Positions 7,376-16,461 are shown, counted from the first letter of the stretch. The stretch is 64,000 nucleotides of DNA from DATHRK01 sp035465395 (GCA_035465395.1 DATHRK010000073.1:1-64000), one strand, 5' to 3'. The notes: generated by a model from the letters alone, not told the origin. Numbers and translations: made by a program.

Positions 7376-8788
7376 TCAGTCCGGGTCGCCTCGACGGGCG
7401 ACCTGCCGGCGCACGGCCGTGGCTACGCTGTCTAGCGCGGCTTCGCCCAGATAGGCGCCTGCCAGGACCACCCCGACGACCTGCCGCGTCGCCCGGATGT
7501 CGCGCAACGGGTCCCCGCCGAGGAGGACGAGGTCGGCTGCTTTGCCTACCTCGATGGTGCCGGTCGCGTCCTCGATGCCCAGGAACTCCGCGGGCGCGCG
7601 TGTCGCCGCCAGGAGCGCCTCCTCGGGATACAGGCCCGCCTCGACGAGGAGCCGCAGTTCCTCGTGCAGGCTCCAGCCAGGCAGGCTGGGTGGCACGCCG
7701 GCGTCGGTGCCCGCCAGCAGCCGGAGCCCTCGCTCGTGCGCCGCGCGGGTGAGCCACAGTTCCTCCGGCGGGTCGTCGGCGGCCGGGGGAAATGCCCGCC
7801 AGGGGCCGGGGTCGGGCCCGGCGATCCGCGCCTCGACGGTATCGCGCTCGGGCGCCCCCGGCCCGCCCAGCCAGTACTCGCGCAGGCTCGCGGGCATGTA
7901 GAGCATCCGTGGGTCGCGGGCCGCGGCGGCGGCGTCCCAATCGCGCTCGACGGCCAGGACCGGGTCCTGCCAGACGCCGTGCTCGCGTAGCGCCCCGAAC
8001 ACCTCATCGCACTCGGCCGGCTGCGTCCGGGGACACAGCCCGCCCAGCTCGTTCATCGTGTGCGCGACGCTGCGCAGCCCGAGCTCCGCGGCGCGCACGG
8101 GGCCGACCGCCGCCGGAACGTGACCCGCGACCGGGAGGTCCAGCTCGGCCGCCCGGCGCGCCACGGCCTCGAAGGCCTCCGCGGGCAGCAGGGTGTAGAC
8201 CTTGATGAAATCGGCACCGGCCGCGTGCAGCGAATCCACCGCCGCGACGCCCTCGGCGGCAGTCTCGACGGCGATCGACACGTCGGCGTGTACCGGCTCC
8301 GGTCCGTCCACGATCGCGCCAGCGGCGACGATGCGCGGCGCGATGTAGGCGCCGGCGGCGACCTCACGGCGGGCCCGACGGAGGACCTCCAGCGTCCCGC
8401 CCATGTCCCGGACGCCGGTGATGCCGTGGGCCACGAGCAGGGGGAGGACGGCCGACGGAACGTCGGGCGCCCAGAGGGCGTGGACGTGCATGTCCCACAG
8501 CCCGGGGATGACGAACAGCCCGTCGGCATCCACCGCCTCCGCGCCGCGCGGGACGTCGACTTCCTCGACCGGTCCGACCGCGGCGATGGTGTCGCCGCGT
8601 ACGACGATGGTGATGCCGTCGCGCGCCGGGGCCCCGGTGCCATCCCAGACGCGCGCGTCGCGGATGACGAGCGCCGGCTCTGCGCCGTCGCCGTCCGTGT
8701 CGCAGCCGGTGCCGAGGCCCGCGAGGACAGCCGCGCAGGCGAGCTTGGCGCACGCGTGGGGAAGAAAGGCGCGTCCAGGTCGGCTCAC
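7376..8788 (-). CDS. Secreted amidohydrolase-family metal-dependent hydrolase
   Basis: About 470 residues from GTG 8788, chosen because it begins a clean signal peptide ending in a Cys (atypical lipobox). The fold is amidohydrolase: an N-terminal 'LVIRDARVWDGTG' strand, the HVH metal pair (residues 101 and 103) after 'IPGLWDM', Lys in 'DFIKVYT', His in 'VAGHVP' and in 'SVAHTMNELGG', and Asp in 'LLAGTDAGVP'. The C-terminus has the usual 'GTIEVGKAADLVLLGGDPL'. It is probably exported and acts on dipeptides or cyclic amides like imidazolonepropionase or prolidase relatives, but the substrate is unknown. It runs away from the nuo leader. Confidence 0.8.
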   Translation of the reverse strand: MSRPGRAFLPHACAKLACAAVLAGLGTGCDTDGDGAEPALVIRDARVWDGTGAPARDGITIVVRGDTIAAVGPVEEVDVPRGAEAVDADGLFVIPGLWDMHVHALWAPDVPSAVLPLLVAHGITGVRDMGGTLEVLRRARREVAAGAYIAPRIVAAGAIVDGPEPVHADVSIAVETAAEGVAAVDSLHAAGADFIKVYTLLPAEAFEAVARRAAELDLPVAGHVPAAVGPVRAAELGLRSVAHTMNELGGLCPRTQPAECDEVFGALREHGVWQDPVLAVERDWDAAAAARDPRMLYMPASLREYWLGGPGAPERDTVEARIAGPDPGPWRAFPPAADDPPEELWLTRAAHERGLRLLAGTDAGVPPSLPGWSLHEELRLLVEAGLYPEEALLAATRAPAEFLGIEDATGTIEVGKAADLVLLGGDPLRDIRATRQVVGVVLAGAYLGEAALDSVATAVRRQVARRGDPD

Positions 8789-9221
8789 GGTGTGTCCGGT
8801 TCGAGGATCGTCGGGTCGGCATCGCCCCACCACACGGCAGCTTCGGTCCTCCGCGGGCTGAAACCCGCCGAACGGCCCCATGTGCCCCGGCCGGCCTCAC
8901 CGCCCGCCGGACCGCTCGCGCCGTTTCGGACGCTTCTCGCCACCCATGTCCTCAGGCGGAAGATTCCCCGGTGGCGGCGAGCAAACGCTTCTCGCTCCCG
9001 GTGCCTTCGCGCGAGGGATTTCCCGCCGAGGCCGCGCGGGGACGCCTCTCGCATCCAGCGAAGCGCGCGAGCCGTAGCCTTCCGCGCGGCGGCCCCTGTG
9101 GGTCGGTCCGGTGCTCCGGTCGCAGGGCGGCGATTCCCCTGAGCCGGCCCTCGACCGACAGTCCCGCCGACATCAAGGGGCGGACTTCCTGCGCCGGCCC
9201 GCATCCTGCGCCCCCCTCGTG

Positions 9222-9250
9222 TTGACCCGTCTCCGGGCCGTTCCTAACTT
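9222..9250 (+). promoter_or_regulatory. Putative housekeeping promoter for the nuo operon
   Basis: TTGACC (9222-9227), a 17-base spacer and TAACTT (9245-9250) give a good -35 and a moderate -10. Transcription would begin near 9257, about 50 bases before nuoA and directly beside the inverted repeat at 9264-9281. Found by eye only. Confidence 0.4.
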
Positions 9251-9263
9251 CCCGGCGCGGTAA

Positions 9264-9281
9264 TCGTGAACGATTTCACAA
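9264..9281. promoter_or_regulatory. Rex-type redox operator upstream of nuoA
   Basis: The 18 bases TCGTGAACGATTTCACAA match the Rex consensus TTGTGAA-N4-TTCACAA at 13 of 14 fixed positions; the only mismatch is the second base. Rex is an NADH/NAD+-sensing repressor, and in actinobacteria it directly controls nuo, cyd and related genes. The site falls just after the predicted transcription start, where a bound repressor would block the nuo promoter, and 25 bases before the nuoA ATG. No rex gene is in this window, so the regulator is inferred from the operator. Confidence 0.65.
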
Positions 9282-9305
9282 GCCCATAGAACACCGCCAG
9301 ACGCC

Positions 9306-9662
9306 ATGGCCGACGCCTACATCCCCGTCTTGATCCTGCTCGGGGTCTCCGCCCTCCAGGCGGTGGGGATGGTCGTCGCGTCGCAGCTCCTGAGCGCCTA
9401 CCGGCCGACGCCGGTCAAGAGCGCGCCGTACGAGTCGGGGATGATCCCGCTCGGGTCCACCCGCGAGCGGTTCTCGATCAAGTTCTATCTGGTCGCGATC
9501 CTCTTCATCATCTTCGACATCGAGACGGTGTTTCTGATCCCGTGGGCCGTGCGTTTCCGGGAGCTGGGGCTGTTCGGCTTCGTCGAGATGCTGATCTTCA
9601 TCGTCGTGCTCGCGGTCGGGCTCATCTACATCTGGAAGAAGGGAGCGCTCCAGTGGGAATAG
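9306..9662 (+). CDS. nuoA: NADH-quinone oxidoreductase subunit A
   Basis: A 118-residue, three-helix membrane subunit of complex I and the first gene of the 14-gene operon. Conserved features are 'YESGMIPLG', 'RFSIKFYLVAILFIIFDIE' with the acidic pair FDIE in the second helix, and the C-terminal third helix. NuoA lies near the quinone channel and the junction with NuoH/J/K. No strong ribosome site precedes ATG 9306. The last 10 bases overlap nuoB. The gene is probably transcribed from the promoter at 9222 under Rex control. Confidence 0.96.
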   Translation: MADAYIPVLILLGVSALQAVGMVVASQLLSAYRPTPVKSAPYESGMIPLGSTRERFSIKFYLVAILFIIFDIETVFLIPWAVRFRELGLFGFVEMLIFIVVLAVGLIYIWKKGALQWE

Positions 9663-10291
9663 GCGCGCCCGAGTGGGTCACGACGAAGCTCGACTACGTG
9701 GTGAACTGGGCGCGCCGGAGCTCGCTCTGGCCGATGCCCTTCGGCACCGCGTGCTGCGCGATCGAGATGATGGCCTCGGCGGCGGCCAAGTACGATCTGG
9801 CGCGGTTCGGCATGGAGCGCATGTCGTTCTCTCCGCGGCAGGCCGACCTGCTGATCTGCGCCGGCCGTGTGAGCTACAAGATGGCCCCAGTCCTGAGGAA
9901 GATCTGGGACCAGATGCCGCAGCCCAAGTGGTCGATCTCGATGGGCGCGTGCGCGTCCTCGGGGGGCGTCTTCGACGTGTATTCGATGGTGCAGGGGATC
10001 GACACCGTGATCCCCGTGGACGTCTACGTGCCGGGCTGTCCGCCGCGGCCCGAAGGGCTGATCCACGGCATCCTGATGCTGCACGAGAAGATCAAGGGCG
10101 AGTCGGTCACCGACGCGGAGCTCCACAAGCAGCTCCGCGCCGAGGATCCGGAGACGGTGGGCCGGCCCGCGCTGCCCGCGGGCACCATCGACGAGCTCGC
10201 CAAGCCGTTCGGCAACTCCACCACCCAGAACCGCCCCAGCGGCCTGGTGCCCGATCGGGCGCTGGCGAGGCCGCGGGACCGCAAGCCGTGA
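9653..10291 (+). CDS. nuoB: NADH-quinone oxidoreductase subunit B
   Basis: 212 residues from GTG 9653, overlapping nuoA by 10 bases. This start gives the usual short lead before 'DYVVNWARRSSLWPMPFG'. It holds the ligands for cluster N2: the tandem Cys in GTACCAIEMM, Cys in MGACASSGG and Cys in VPGCPPRPE. N2 is the last iron-sulfur centre before quinone. The C-terminal 40 residues are a polar extension beyond the conserved core. Confidence 0.95.
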   Translation: MGIGAPEWVTTKLDYVVNWARRSSLWPMPFGTACCAIEMMASAAAKYDLARFGMERMSFSPRQADLLICAGRVSYKMAPVLRKIWDQMPQPKWSISMGACASSGGVFDVYSMVQGIDTVIPVDVYVPGCPPRPEGLIHGILMLHEKIKGESVTDAELHKQLRAEDPETVGRPALPAGTIDELAKPFGNSTTQNRPSGLVPDRALARPRDRKP

Positions 10292-10304
10292 GGCCTCGCT
10301 CCTG

Positions 10305-11099
10305 ATGGCCGACGACAAGCGCTTCGACGACGCGCTCGACGAGCTCGAGCAACGACCGGCGACCGAGGGGCCCGGGAAACCCGGTCCGGAGGCTGGTCCC
10401 GCCGGCGAGGAGCCGGAGGACGTGGTCGCGCTGCGCGAGCAGTTCGGGGACGCGGTGTACCGGCACGAGGTGCGGGGCAGGTCCGAGCACGTGGTGTTCG
10501 TGGACGCGTCGCGCGTGCGCGAGATCCTCGGATGGCTGCGCAACCTGGACGGCCGCGAGTTCGAGTTCCTGCTCGACCTGACCGCCGTGGACTACGGCGG
10601 CGGGCGCCCGCTCCAGGTGGTGTACCAGCTGTTCTCGCAGAAGACCGGCGCGATGCTCCGCGTGAAGGCCGAGTTGCAGCTCGAGAAGCTGGAGATCGCG
10701 TCCGTGGTGCCGATCTGGTCGGGCGCCGACTGGCTCGAGCGGGAGGTCTACGACCTGTTCGGAATCACCTTCCGCGACCACCCCGACCTGCGCCGCATAC
10801 TGATGCCGGAGAACTACGCCGAGGGGCATCCGTTGCGGAAGGACTTCCCGCTGCGCGGACGGTTCACCCGCGCCGAGCAGACGCGGCGGGCGCTTTCGAT
10901 GGGAGTCGAGGACTTCTACATCCCCTCCGAGCTGGATGTCGTGGAGCAGGCCCGGCGCCACGCCGCGGCCACGGGCACGGCGGGGAGCACTGCGTCGGCT
11001 TCGCAGACCGCATCGGCGAGCGCCGCGTCGGCCATGGACATGGCGGCGGCGGGCACCGAGTCGGCCGCGAGCACCGCCCCGGCGGAGGAGGCCCCGTGA
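10305..11099 (+). CDS. nuoC: NADH-quinone oxidoreductase subunit C
   Basis: 264 residues, the 30-kDa subunit of the peripheral arm. The core signature runs from 'FEFLLDLTAVDYGGGRPLQV' through 'WLEREVYDLFGITFRDHPDLRRIL' and 'GHPLRKDFPL'. The first 40 residues are an acidic, Pro/Gly-rich lead, and residues from about 218 are an Ala/Ser/Thr-rich low-complexity tail not found in most NuoC proteins. The tail ends exactly where the nuoD start overlaps (GTGA). NuoC and NuoD are separate here, not fused as in enterobacteria. Confidence 0.95.
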   Translation: MADDKRFDDALDELEQRPATEGPGKPGPEAGPAGEEPEDVVALREQFGDAVYRHEVRGRSEHVVFVDASRVREILGWLRNLDGREFEFLLDLTAVDYGGGRPLQVVYQLFSQKTGAMLRVKAELQLEKLEIASVVPIWSGADWLEREVYDLFGITFRDHPDLRRILMPENYAEGHPLRKDFPLRGRFTRAEQTRRALSMGVEDFYIPSELDVVEQARRHAAATGTAGSTASASQTASASAASAMDMAAAGTESAASTAPAEEAP

Positions 11100-12370
11100 G
11101 CACGCGCACCGTCGAGTACGAGATCTCGCGCGCGCCCGAGTTGGGGATCGACGGGCGGCCCGTGCGCGTCCCCGCGTTCCCGCGAGGGGTCGACCCCGAG
11201 CTGCACGGCGAGCGCATGCTCATCAACGTGGGCCCGCAGCACCCGGCGACCCACGGCGTGCTGCGGCTCGTGCTCGAGCTCGACGGCGAGACCGTGATCC
11301 GCTGCATCCCGCACATCGGCTACCTGCACTCCAGCTTCGAGAAGCTCGGCGAGTACCGGACCTGGAACCAGATCGTCCCGCTTACCGACCGCATGGACTA
11401 CCTGGCGCCCTACATCTACAACTGCGCCTACGTGATGGCGGTCGAGAACCTGATGGGCATCGAGGTCACCGAGCGCTGCAAGGTGTTCCGCGTCATCATG
11501 ATGGAGCTGGACCGCATCTTCAGCCACCTGCTGTGGATGGGCACCACCGCCATCGACATCGGCGCCTTCACGGTGTTCCTGTACACGTTCCAGGAGCGCG
11601 AGCGCATCTACACGTTGCACGAGGAGTACACGGGCGCGCGCATCACGACCTCGGCGACGCGCGTCGGCGGCATGATGGCCGAGATCCCCGACGGCCACCT
11701 CGACAACATCCGCCACTTCGCCGACACGCTGCCGAAGACGCTCGACGAGGTCGACACGCTGCTGCACAACAACCAGATCTGGATCAGCCGCAACCAGGGC
11801 ATCGGCGCGGTCGGGGCGGAGGAGGCGATCGCCGCGGGGCTGACCGGCCCGAACCTGCGCGCGTCCGGCGTCGACTACGACGTCCGCAAGGACCGCCCGT
11901 ACTACGACTACGAGACCTACGACTTCGAGGTGCCGATCGCCGAGCACGGCGACTGCTACGACCGCTACCTGTGCCGCATGGAGGAGATGCGGCAGTCTCT
12001 GGCGATCCTGCACCAGGCGCTCGACCGCATCCCGGACGGGCCGATGAACGTGGACGACCCGCGCGTCATCCTGCCGTCGAAGACCGCGTGCATGAACGAC
12101 ATGGAGTCCATGATCCACCACTTCAAGGTGGTCATGGAGGGGGTCGACGCGCCGGAGGGCGAGAGCTGGACGAGCGTGGAGAGCTCCAAGGGCGAGCTCG
12201 GCATGTACGTCGTGAGCGACGGCGGCTCCAAGCCCGTCCGCTGGCGCGTGCGCGGGCCGAGCTTCGTGAACCTGTCGGCGCTGCCGGCGATGGTGGAGGG
12301 CCACCTCCTCTCCGACGTCATCGCGGTGAACGCCAGCCTGGACATCGTCCTGGGGGAGATCGACCGGTGA
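11096..12370 (+). CDS. nuoD: NADH-quinone oxidoreductase subunit D
   Basis: 424 residues from GTG 11096, overlapping the nuoC stop by 4 bases. The 49-kDa subunit, derived from hydrogenase large subunits, lines the quinone site. Signatures include 'NVGPQHPATHGVLRLVLELDGE', 'PHIGYLHSSFEKLGEYRTWNQ', 'DRMDYLAP' and the C-terminal 'GPSFVNLSALPAMVEGHLLSDVIA' and 'VLGEIDR'. The quinone-contacting HPATHG histidine is present. A short gap of 64 bases follows before nuoE. Confidence 0.96.
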   Translation: MSTRTVEYEISRAPELGIDGRPVRVPAFPRGVDPELHGERMLINVGPQHPATHGVLRLVLELDGETVIRCIPHIGYLHSSFEKLGEYRTWNQIVPLTDRMDYLAPYIYNCAYVMAVENLMGIEVTERCKVFRVIMMELDRIFSHLLWMGTTAIDIGAFTVFLYTFQERERIYTLHEEYTGARITTSATRVGGMMAEIPDGHLDNIRHFADTLPKTLDEVDTLLHNNQIWISRNQGIGAVGAEEAIAAGLTGPNLRASGVDYDVRKDRPYYDYETYDFEVPIAEHGDCYDRYLCRMEEMRQSLAILHQALDRIPDGPMNVDDPRVILPSKTACMNDMESMIHHFKVVMEGVDAPEGESWTSVESSKGELGMYVVSDGGSKPVRWRVRGPSFVNLSALPAMVEGHLLSDVIAVNASLDIVLGEIDR

Positions 12371-12434
12371 GGCGCGTCGCGTACGGTCGATGGAGGGCGG
12401 AGCGCGCCCAGGAGCCCGTGTGGGAGGCCTGCCG

Positions 12435-13277
12435 GTGAGCGAACCCCGCAACCCCGGCTGGGCGGGCGAGACGGGCCAGTTCGAGGGCCTGTCGGAGTCC
12501 GACGTGCGCGGCACCGCCTACGTGGGCACGCGCCCGCTGGAAGGGCGTGCGGCCGGCGCCGCGCCGTCCTACCCCTACCAGCTCGCCGAGCGCGACCCGG
12601 ACGCGCCGCTGTTCGAGGGGCCGTACCGGGAGCGCCTGGAGAAGATCCTGTCGCGCTACCCGGACGCGCGCGGCGCGCTTCTGCCCGTGCTGAACATGGC
12701 GCAGGAGGTGCGCGGCCACGTCTCGCCCGAGACGATGGACGAAGTGGCCGAGATCCTCGGCCTGGCGCCGGCCGCGGTCCGGGGAGTGGCGACCTTCTAC
12801 ACGATGTACAACCGGCGCCCCGTCGGCCGGTACCTGATCCAGGTCTGCACCAACGTGAGCTGCAACCTGTGCGGGGCCGACGACGTCGCCGCGCGCTTCC
12901 TGGAGGAGACCGGGACGGCGCCCGGCGAGGTGAGCGAGGATGGGCAATTCACCGTGATCGAGGCGGAGTGCCTCGGCGCTTGCGGGTTCCCGACCGTCGT
13001 CCAGATCAACAACCGCTACTTCGAGAACGTGGAGGTGGACGCGGTGCCCGGGATACTGGAGCGCCTGCGAAGCGACGGGCTGACCACGCCGCAGGGTGGG
13101 GCCACCGGGAACGGGGCCGGGGGCGGCTCGAACGTCGGCGCCCGTGGCGGCTCGAACGCTGGCGCCGGGGCGCAGGGTACTGGCACCTCCGACCCTCCCG
13201 CCGCCGAGGACACCCGTCCCACCCCCGGCGCAGGGGACGTGGAGCGGCTCGGCGACCTGCCGGCGGAGGGCGCCTGA
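12435..13277 (+). CDS. nuoE: NADH-quinone oxidoreductase subunit E
   Basis: 280 residues from GTG 12435, chosen for the GGGAGGC ribosome site 8 bases upstream; an ATG at 12390 is possible but has none. The thioredoxin-like domain carries the [2Fe-2S] N1a ligands in 'CTNVSC' and 'CLGACG'. The preceding helical bundle runs from 'ILSRYPDARGALLPVLNMAQE' to 'GVATFYTMYNRRPVG'. Residues from about 214 form a Gly/Ala/Thr-rich tail that includes a 24-base tandem repeat. NuoE normally ends near residue 180, so the tail is extra. The stop overlaps the nuoF ATG. Confidence 0.94.
   Translation: MSEPRNPGWAGETGQFEGLSESDVRGTAYVGTRPLEGRAAGAAPSYPYQLAERDPDAPLFEGPYRERLEKILSRYPDARGALLPVLNMAQEVRGHVSPETMDEVAEILGLAPAAVRGVATFYTMYNRRPVGRYLIQVCTNVSCNLCGADDVAARFLEETGTAPGEVSEDGQFTVIEAECLGACGFPTVVQINNRYFENVEVDAVPGILERLRSDGLTTPQGGATGNGAGGGSNVGARGGSNAGAGAQGTGTSDPPAAEDTRPTPGAGDVERLGDLPAEGA
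13122..13169 (+). repeat. Tandem 24-bp repeat in the nuoE tail
   Basis: Two adjacent 24-base units begin GGCGGCTCGAACG at 13122 and 13146 and encode GGSNVGAR then GGSNAGAG. They are in frame, within the low-complexity NuoE tail. Confidence 0.7.
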
Positions 13278-14644
13278 TGGCCTATCCGTATGAGCATCCC
13301 TCCGAGACCCGCGTGCTCAGCAAGCACTTCGGCGAGCCGCGGGCGCGGACGCTCGCGTTCTACCGCGAGCACGGCGGCTACGACGCCCTGAAGAAGGCGC
13401 TGGACATGGGTCCCGCCGAGGTCATCGAGACCGTGAAGAGCAGCGGCCTGCGCGGGCGCGGCGGGGCGGGGTTCCCGACCGGCGTGAAATGGAGCTTCAT
13501 GCCGAAGGAAAAGAACGGGCCGCACTACCTGCTGATCAACGCCGACGAGTCCGAGCCGGGCGCCTTCAAGGACCGCGAGCTGCTGCGCTGGACGCCGCAC
13601 CAGATGCTGGAGGGCGCGCTGATCGGCGCGTACGCGATCCGCGCGGAGCACGTCTACGTCTACGTGCGCGGGGAGTTCTTCGAGCCCGCGCAGATCGTCG
13701 CGCGGGCGATCGAGGAGATCTACGACGCGGGCATCGCGGGCAACGATGTGATGGGGTCCGGCCACGCGATCGACGTGACGCTGCACTGCGGAGCGGGCGC
13801 CTACATCTGCGGCGAGGAAACGGCGCTCATGAACTCGCTCGAGGGCCGGCGCGGCCAGCCACGGGTGAAGCCGCCGTTCCCGGCGGCGGTGGGCGCGTTC
13901 GGCAGGCCCACCACGATCAACAACGTGGAGACGCTCTCGGCGATCCCGCACATCGTGGAGCACGGCGGCGACTGGTACCGCCAGTGGGGCACCGAGAAGA
14001 GCCCGGGCACGAAGCTCTTCAACATGTCCGGTCACCTCGTGCACAGGGGCAACTTCGAGCTGCCGCTCGGCTTCAACCTGAAGGAGCTGCTCTACGACGT
14101 GTGCGGCGGCATCCGCGACGGGCGGAGCCTCAAGGCCGTGATCCCGGGCGGCAGCTCCGTGCCGATCCTGTCTGCCGACGAGATCGACATCCCGATGCAC
14201 TACGAGGGCGTGCAGGAGGCCGGTAGCATGCTCGGCACGGCGTCGGTCATCGTCATGGACGACGCCACGAACATCGTCAAGCAGGTGCGCCGCATCGTCG
14301 ACTTCTACGCCCACGAGAGCTGCGGCCAGTGCACGCCCTGCCGCGAGGGCACGACCTGGCTGGGCAAGATCATGCTGCGCATCGAGCGCGGGCGCGGGAC
14401 CATGGCCGACCTGGACACGCTGGTCGAGCTGTCGAACAACATGATCGGCACGACCATCTGCGTCCTCAGCGATTCGGCCGCGGCGCCGGTCTTGAGCTCG
14501 CTGGAGAAGTTCAGGGAGGACTACCTCGCGCTGATCCCCGAAGACGCGCCGGCGCTGGGCCCCGCGGGCGGCGCGGGAGCCCCGGCCGCGCTGGCGTCTG
14601 GCGATCCCGCGGGCGCGCCCGTGCACGCGGCGGTGGAGGCCTGA
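13277..14644 (+). CDS. nuoF: NADH-quinone oxidoreductase subunit F
   Basis: 455 residues, the NADH- and FMN-binding subunit. Motifs in order: FMN-site 'LRGRGGAGFPTGVKWSF', NADH-site 'INADESEPGAFKDRELL', 'GAGAYICGEETALMNSLEGR', and cluster N3 ligands in 'SCGQCTPCREG' with the distal Cys in 'TTICVLSDS'. From about residue 421 an Ala/Pro/Gly-rich tail follows. ATG 13277 overlaps the nuoE stop (TGATG), and the same arrangement links it to nuoG. Confidence 0.96.
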   Translation: MAYPYEHPSETRVLSKHFGEPRARTLAFYREHGGYDALKKALDMGPAEVIETVKSSGLRGRGGAGFPTGVKWSFMPKEKNGPHYLLINADESEPGAFKDRELLRWTPHQMLEGALIGAYAIRAEHVYVYVRGEFFEPAQIVARAIEEIYDAGIAGNDVMGSGHAIDVTLHCGAGAYICGEETALMNSLEGRRGQPRVKPPFPAAVGAFGRPTTINNVETLSAIPHIVEHGGDWYRQWGTEKSPGTKLFNMSGHLVHRGNFELPLGFNLKELLYDVCGGIRDGRSLKAVIPGGSSVPILSADEIDIPMHYEGVQEAGSMLGTASVIVMDDATNIVKQVRRIVDFYAHESCGQCTPCREGTTWLGKIMLRIERGRGTMADLDTLVELSNNMIGTTICVLSDSAAAPVLSSLEKFREDYLALIPEDAPALGPAGGAGAPAALASGDPAGAPVHAAVEA

Positions 14645-16461
14645 TGGCGGACACGGTCACCTGCACGATCAACGGTCGCGAGGTCACCGTCCCCGCCGGC
14701 ACGCGCATCATCGAGGCTGCCGAGGCGGCGGGCATCGGCATCGCCCACTACTGCTACCACCCGGCGCTGTCGGCCCCGGCGATGTGCCGCATGTGCCTGG
14801 TGGAGGTGGAGGGGGCGCCCAAGCTCCAGCCGGCCTGCATCACCGCCGTGGCGGACGGGCAGGTCATCCGCACGGAGAGCGAGCCGGCGGCGGACGCGCG
14901 CGAGGGGGTGCTCGAGTTCTACCTGGCCAACCACCCGCTCGACTGCCCGATCTGCGACAAGTCGGGCGAGTGCAAGCTCCAGGACTACGTGCACCAGGAG
15001 GGCCGCAAGCGCGGGCGCTCGGTCGAGGCCAAGCGGGTGCTGGGGCAGGACTTCTTCGGCGGCCTCGCCGGCGGGATCGTCTACGACGGCGACCGCTGCA
15101 TCATGTGTACGCGCTGCGTGCGCTTCATGCGGGAGATCCCCGAGAACGACCTGCTGTGCGTGGTCCAGCGGGGCAACCGCTCGGTCATCGACACGTTCTT
15201 CGAACAGGGCCTCGACACGTCCGCGTGGGCGCACAACATCATCGACGTGTGCCCGGTCGGCGCGCTGCTGGCGAAGGACTTCCACCACAAGGCGCGCGTC
15301 TGGGATCTGGACCGCGCGCCGTCCATCTGCTCCGGCTGCTCGCAGGGCTGCAACGTGCACGTGGACGTGCGCGATAACCTCATCCAGCGGCTGCGCCCGC
15401 GCGAGAACCCGGACGTCAACGCGTACTGGATGTGCGACTACGGCCGCTACGACTACGAGTGGCTGAACCGGGCTCCCACGAACGTCGGCGGGGGCCTGAC
15501 GGAGACGGCGCTGGGCAACGGCGGCGCGGCGGGAGTCGCGCAGGGGAACGGCGTGGCGCCGGCGGCCGCGGCCGGGCAGGGGATGCCGGAGGTGACGGCC
15601 AGGGACCTGGCGCACGGGACGACGCGACTGGAGTCGCCCCTCGTGCGCGGCGAGGACGGCGTGCTGCGGCCCACCGGCTGGCGGGAGGCGATCCTCGGGC
15701 TGGTCGGCAAGCTGCATGCGCACGAGCACGGGGGCGGCCGGGTGCTGATCTCGCCCTTCGCCTCCAACGAGGACGCCGCGCTGGCGGGGCGTCTGGGGGA
15801 TGTGCTCGGCGCGTCCCGGAAGCTGTACCGGAGCGCCCGCGCCGAGGAGGAGATTCCGTGCAGCGGCGTGCCGGGCCTCGCGCGCCGCCGTGACCTCGCG
15901 CCCAACGTGCGCGGCCTCGACATGATGGGCGTCCAGCGCGTGGGCGACGATCGCGGCCACGGCGGCCTGGGGGCCTCCGCGGGGAAGGCCGCCGCGGCCG
16001 AGGGCGCCGCGCCGACGGACGGCGACCGCGCGGCCGGCGGCGTGCTCATCGTCCTCGGCGACGACCTCGGCGACATGCCCCCCGACTTCGATCCGGGCGC
16101 CGCCGTCTTCGTCTACCTGGGCCAGCGCCTCACGCCGGCGGCGCGCCGCGCCGACGTGGCGCTCCCGGTCACGACCTTCGCCGAACAGGACGGCACCTTC
16201 ACCAACCACGAAGGGCGTATCCAACGCTTCTGGCCGGCGCTCCAGGCGCCCGCCGACACGCGACCGGCGTGGCAGGTGCTGGGCGTCCTGCTGGCCGGGC
16301 TCGAGGACGGCGATGCGCCCGCCACGGCGAGCGACGCGTTCCTGCGCGCCGGCCAGTGGCACGCCGCCTTCCGCGGCGTCACCTACGAGGATCTGGGCAC
16401 CCGCGGCGCGCTGGCGAACGCGGTCGTACGGGTCACCCCGGACGGGCCGGAGGTCGCGTGA
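14644..16461 (+). CDS. nuoG: NADH-quinone oxidoreductase subunit G, compact form
   Basis: 605 residues. The N-terminus has the [2Fe-2S] N1b site ('HYCYHPALS', 'CRMCLVEVEG'), 'DCPICDKSGECKLQD' for N5, 'DRCIMCTRCVRF' for N4, and a CxxCxxxC-x27-C site (CSGCSQGC to YWMC) matching cluster N7, which only some bacteria keep. The molybdopterin-like half is much shorter than in E. coli (about 908 residues) or Thermus (about 783). It contains two Gly/Ala-rich stretches (about 279-318 and 439-465), but keeps the terminal 'FAEQDGTFTNHEGRIQRF' block. Confidence 0.94.
   Translation: MADTVTCTINGREVTVPAGTRIIEAAEAAGIGIAHYCYHPALSAPAMCRMCLVEVEGAPKLQPACITAVADGQVIRTESEPAADAREGVLEFYLANHPLDCPICDKSGECKLQDYVHQEGRKRGRSVEAKRVLGQDFFGGLAGGIVYDGDRCIMCTRCVRFMREIPENDLLCVVQRGNRSVIDTFFEQGLDTSAWAHNIIDVCPVGALLAKDFHHKARVWDLDRAPSICSGCSQGCNVHVDVRDNLIQRLRPRENPDVNAYWMCDYGRYDYEWLNRAPTNVGGGLTETALGNGGAAGVAQGNGVAPAAAAGQGMPEVTARDLAHGTTRLESPLVRGEDGVLRPTGWREAILGLVGKLHAHEHGGGRVLISPFASNEDAALAGRLGDVLGASRKLYRSARAEEEIPCSGVPGLARRRDLAPNVRGLDMMGVQRVGDDRGHGGLGASAGKAAAAEGAAPTDGDRAAGGVLIVLGDDLGDMPPDFDPGAAVFVYLGQRLTPAARRADVALPVTTFAEQDGTFTNHEGRIQRFWPALQAPADTRPAWQVLGVLLAGLEDGDAPATASDAFLRAGQWHAAFRGVTYEDLGTRGALANAVVRVTPDGPEVA

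Larger units (their letters stand above)
8789..9305. other. 517-base intergenic leader of the nuo operon
   Basis: No convincing gene is present. It contains a small hairpin of the form GCGGG-N6-CCCGC at 8853-8868, a promoter-like pair at 9222-9250 and an inverted repeat at 9264-9281 described separately. The rest is GC-rich sequence without recognised signals. The amidohydrolase gene diverges from its left end. Confidence 0.6.
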
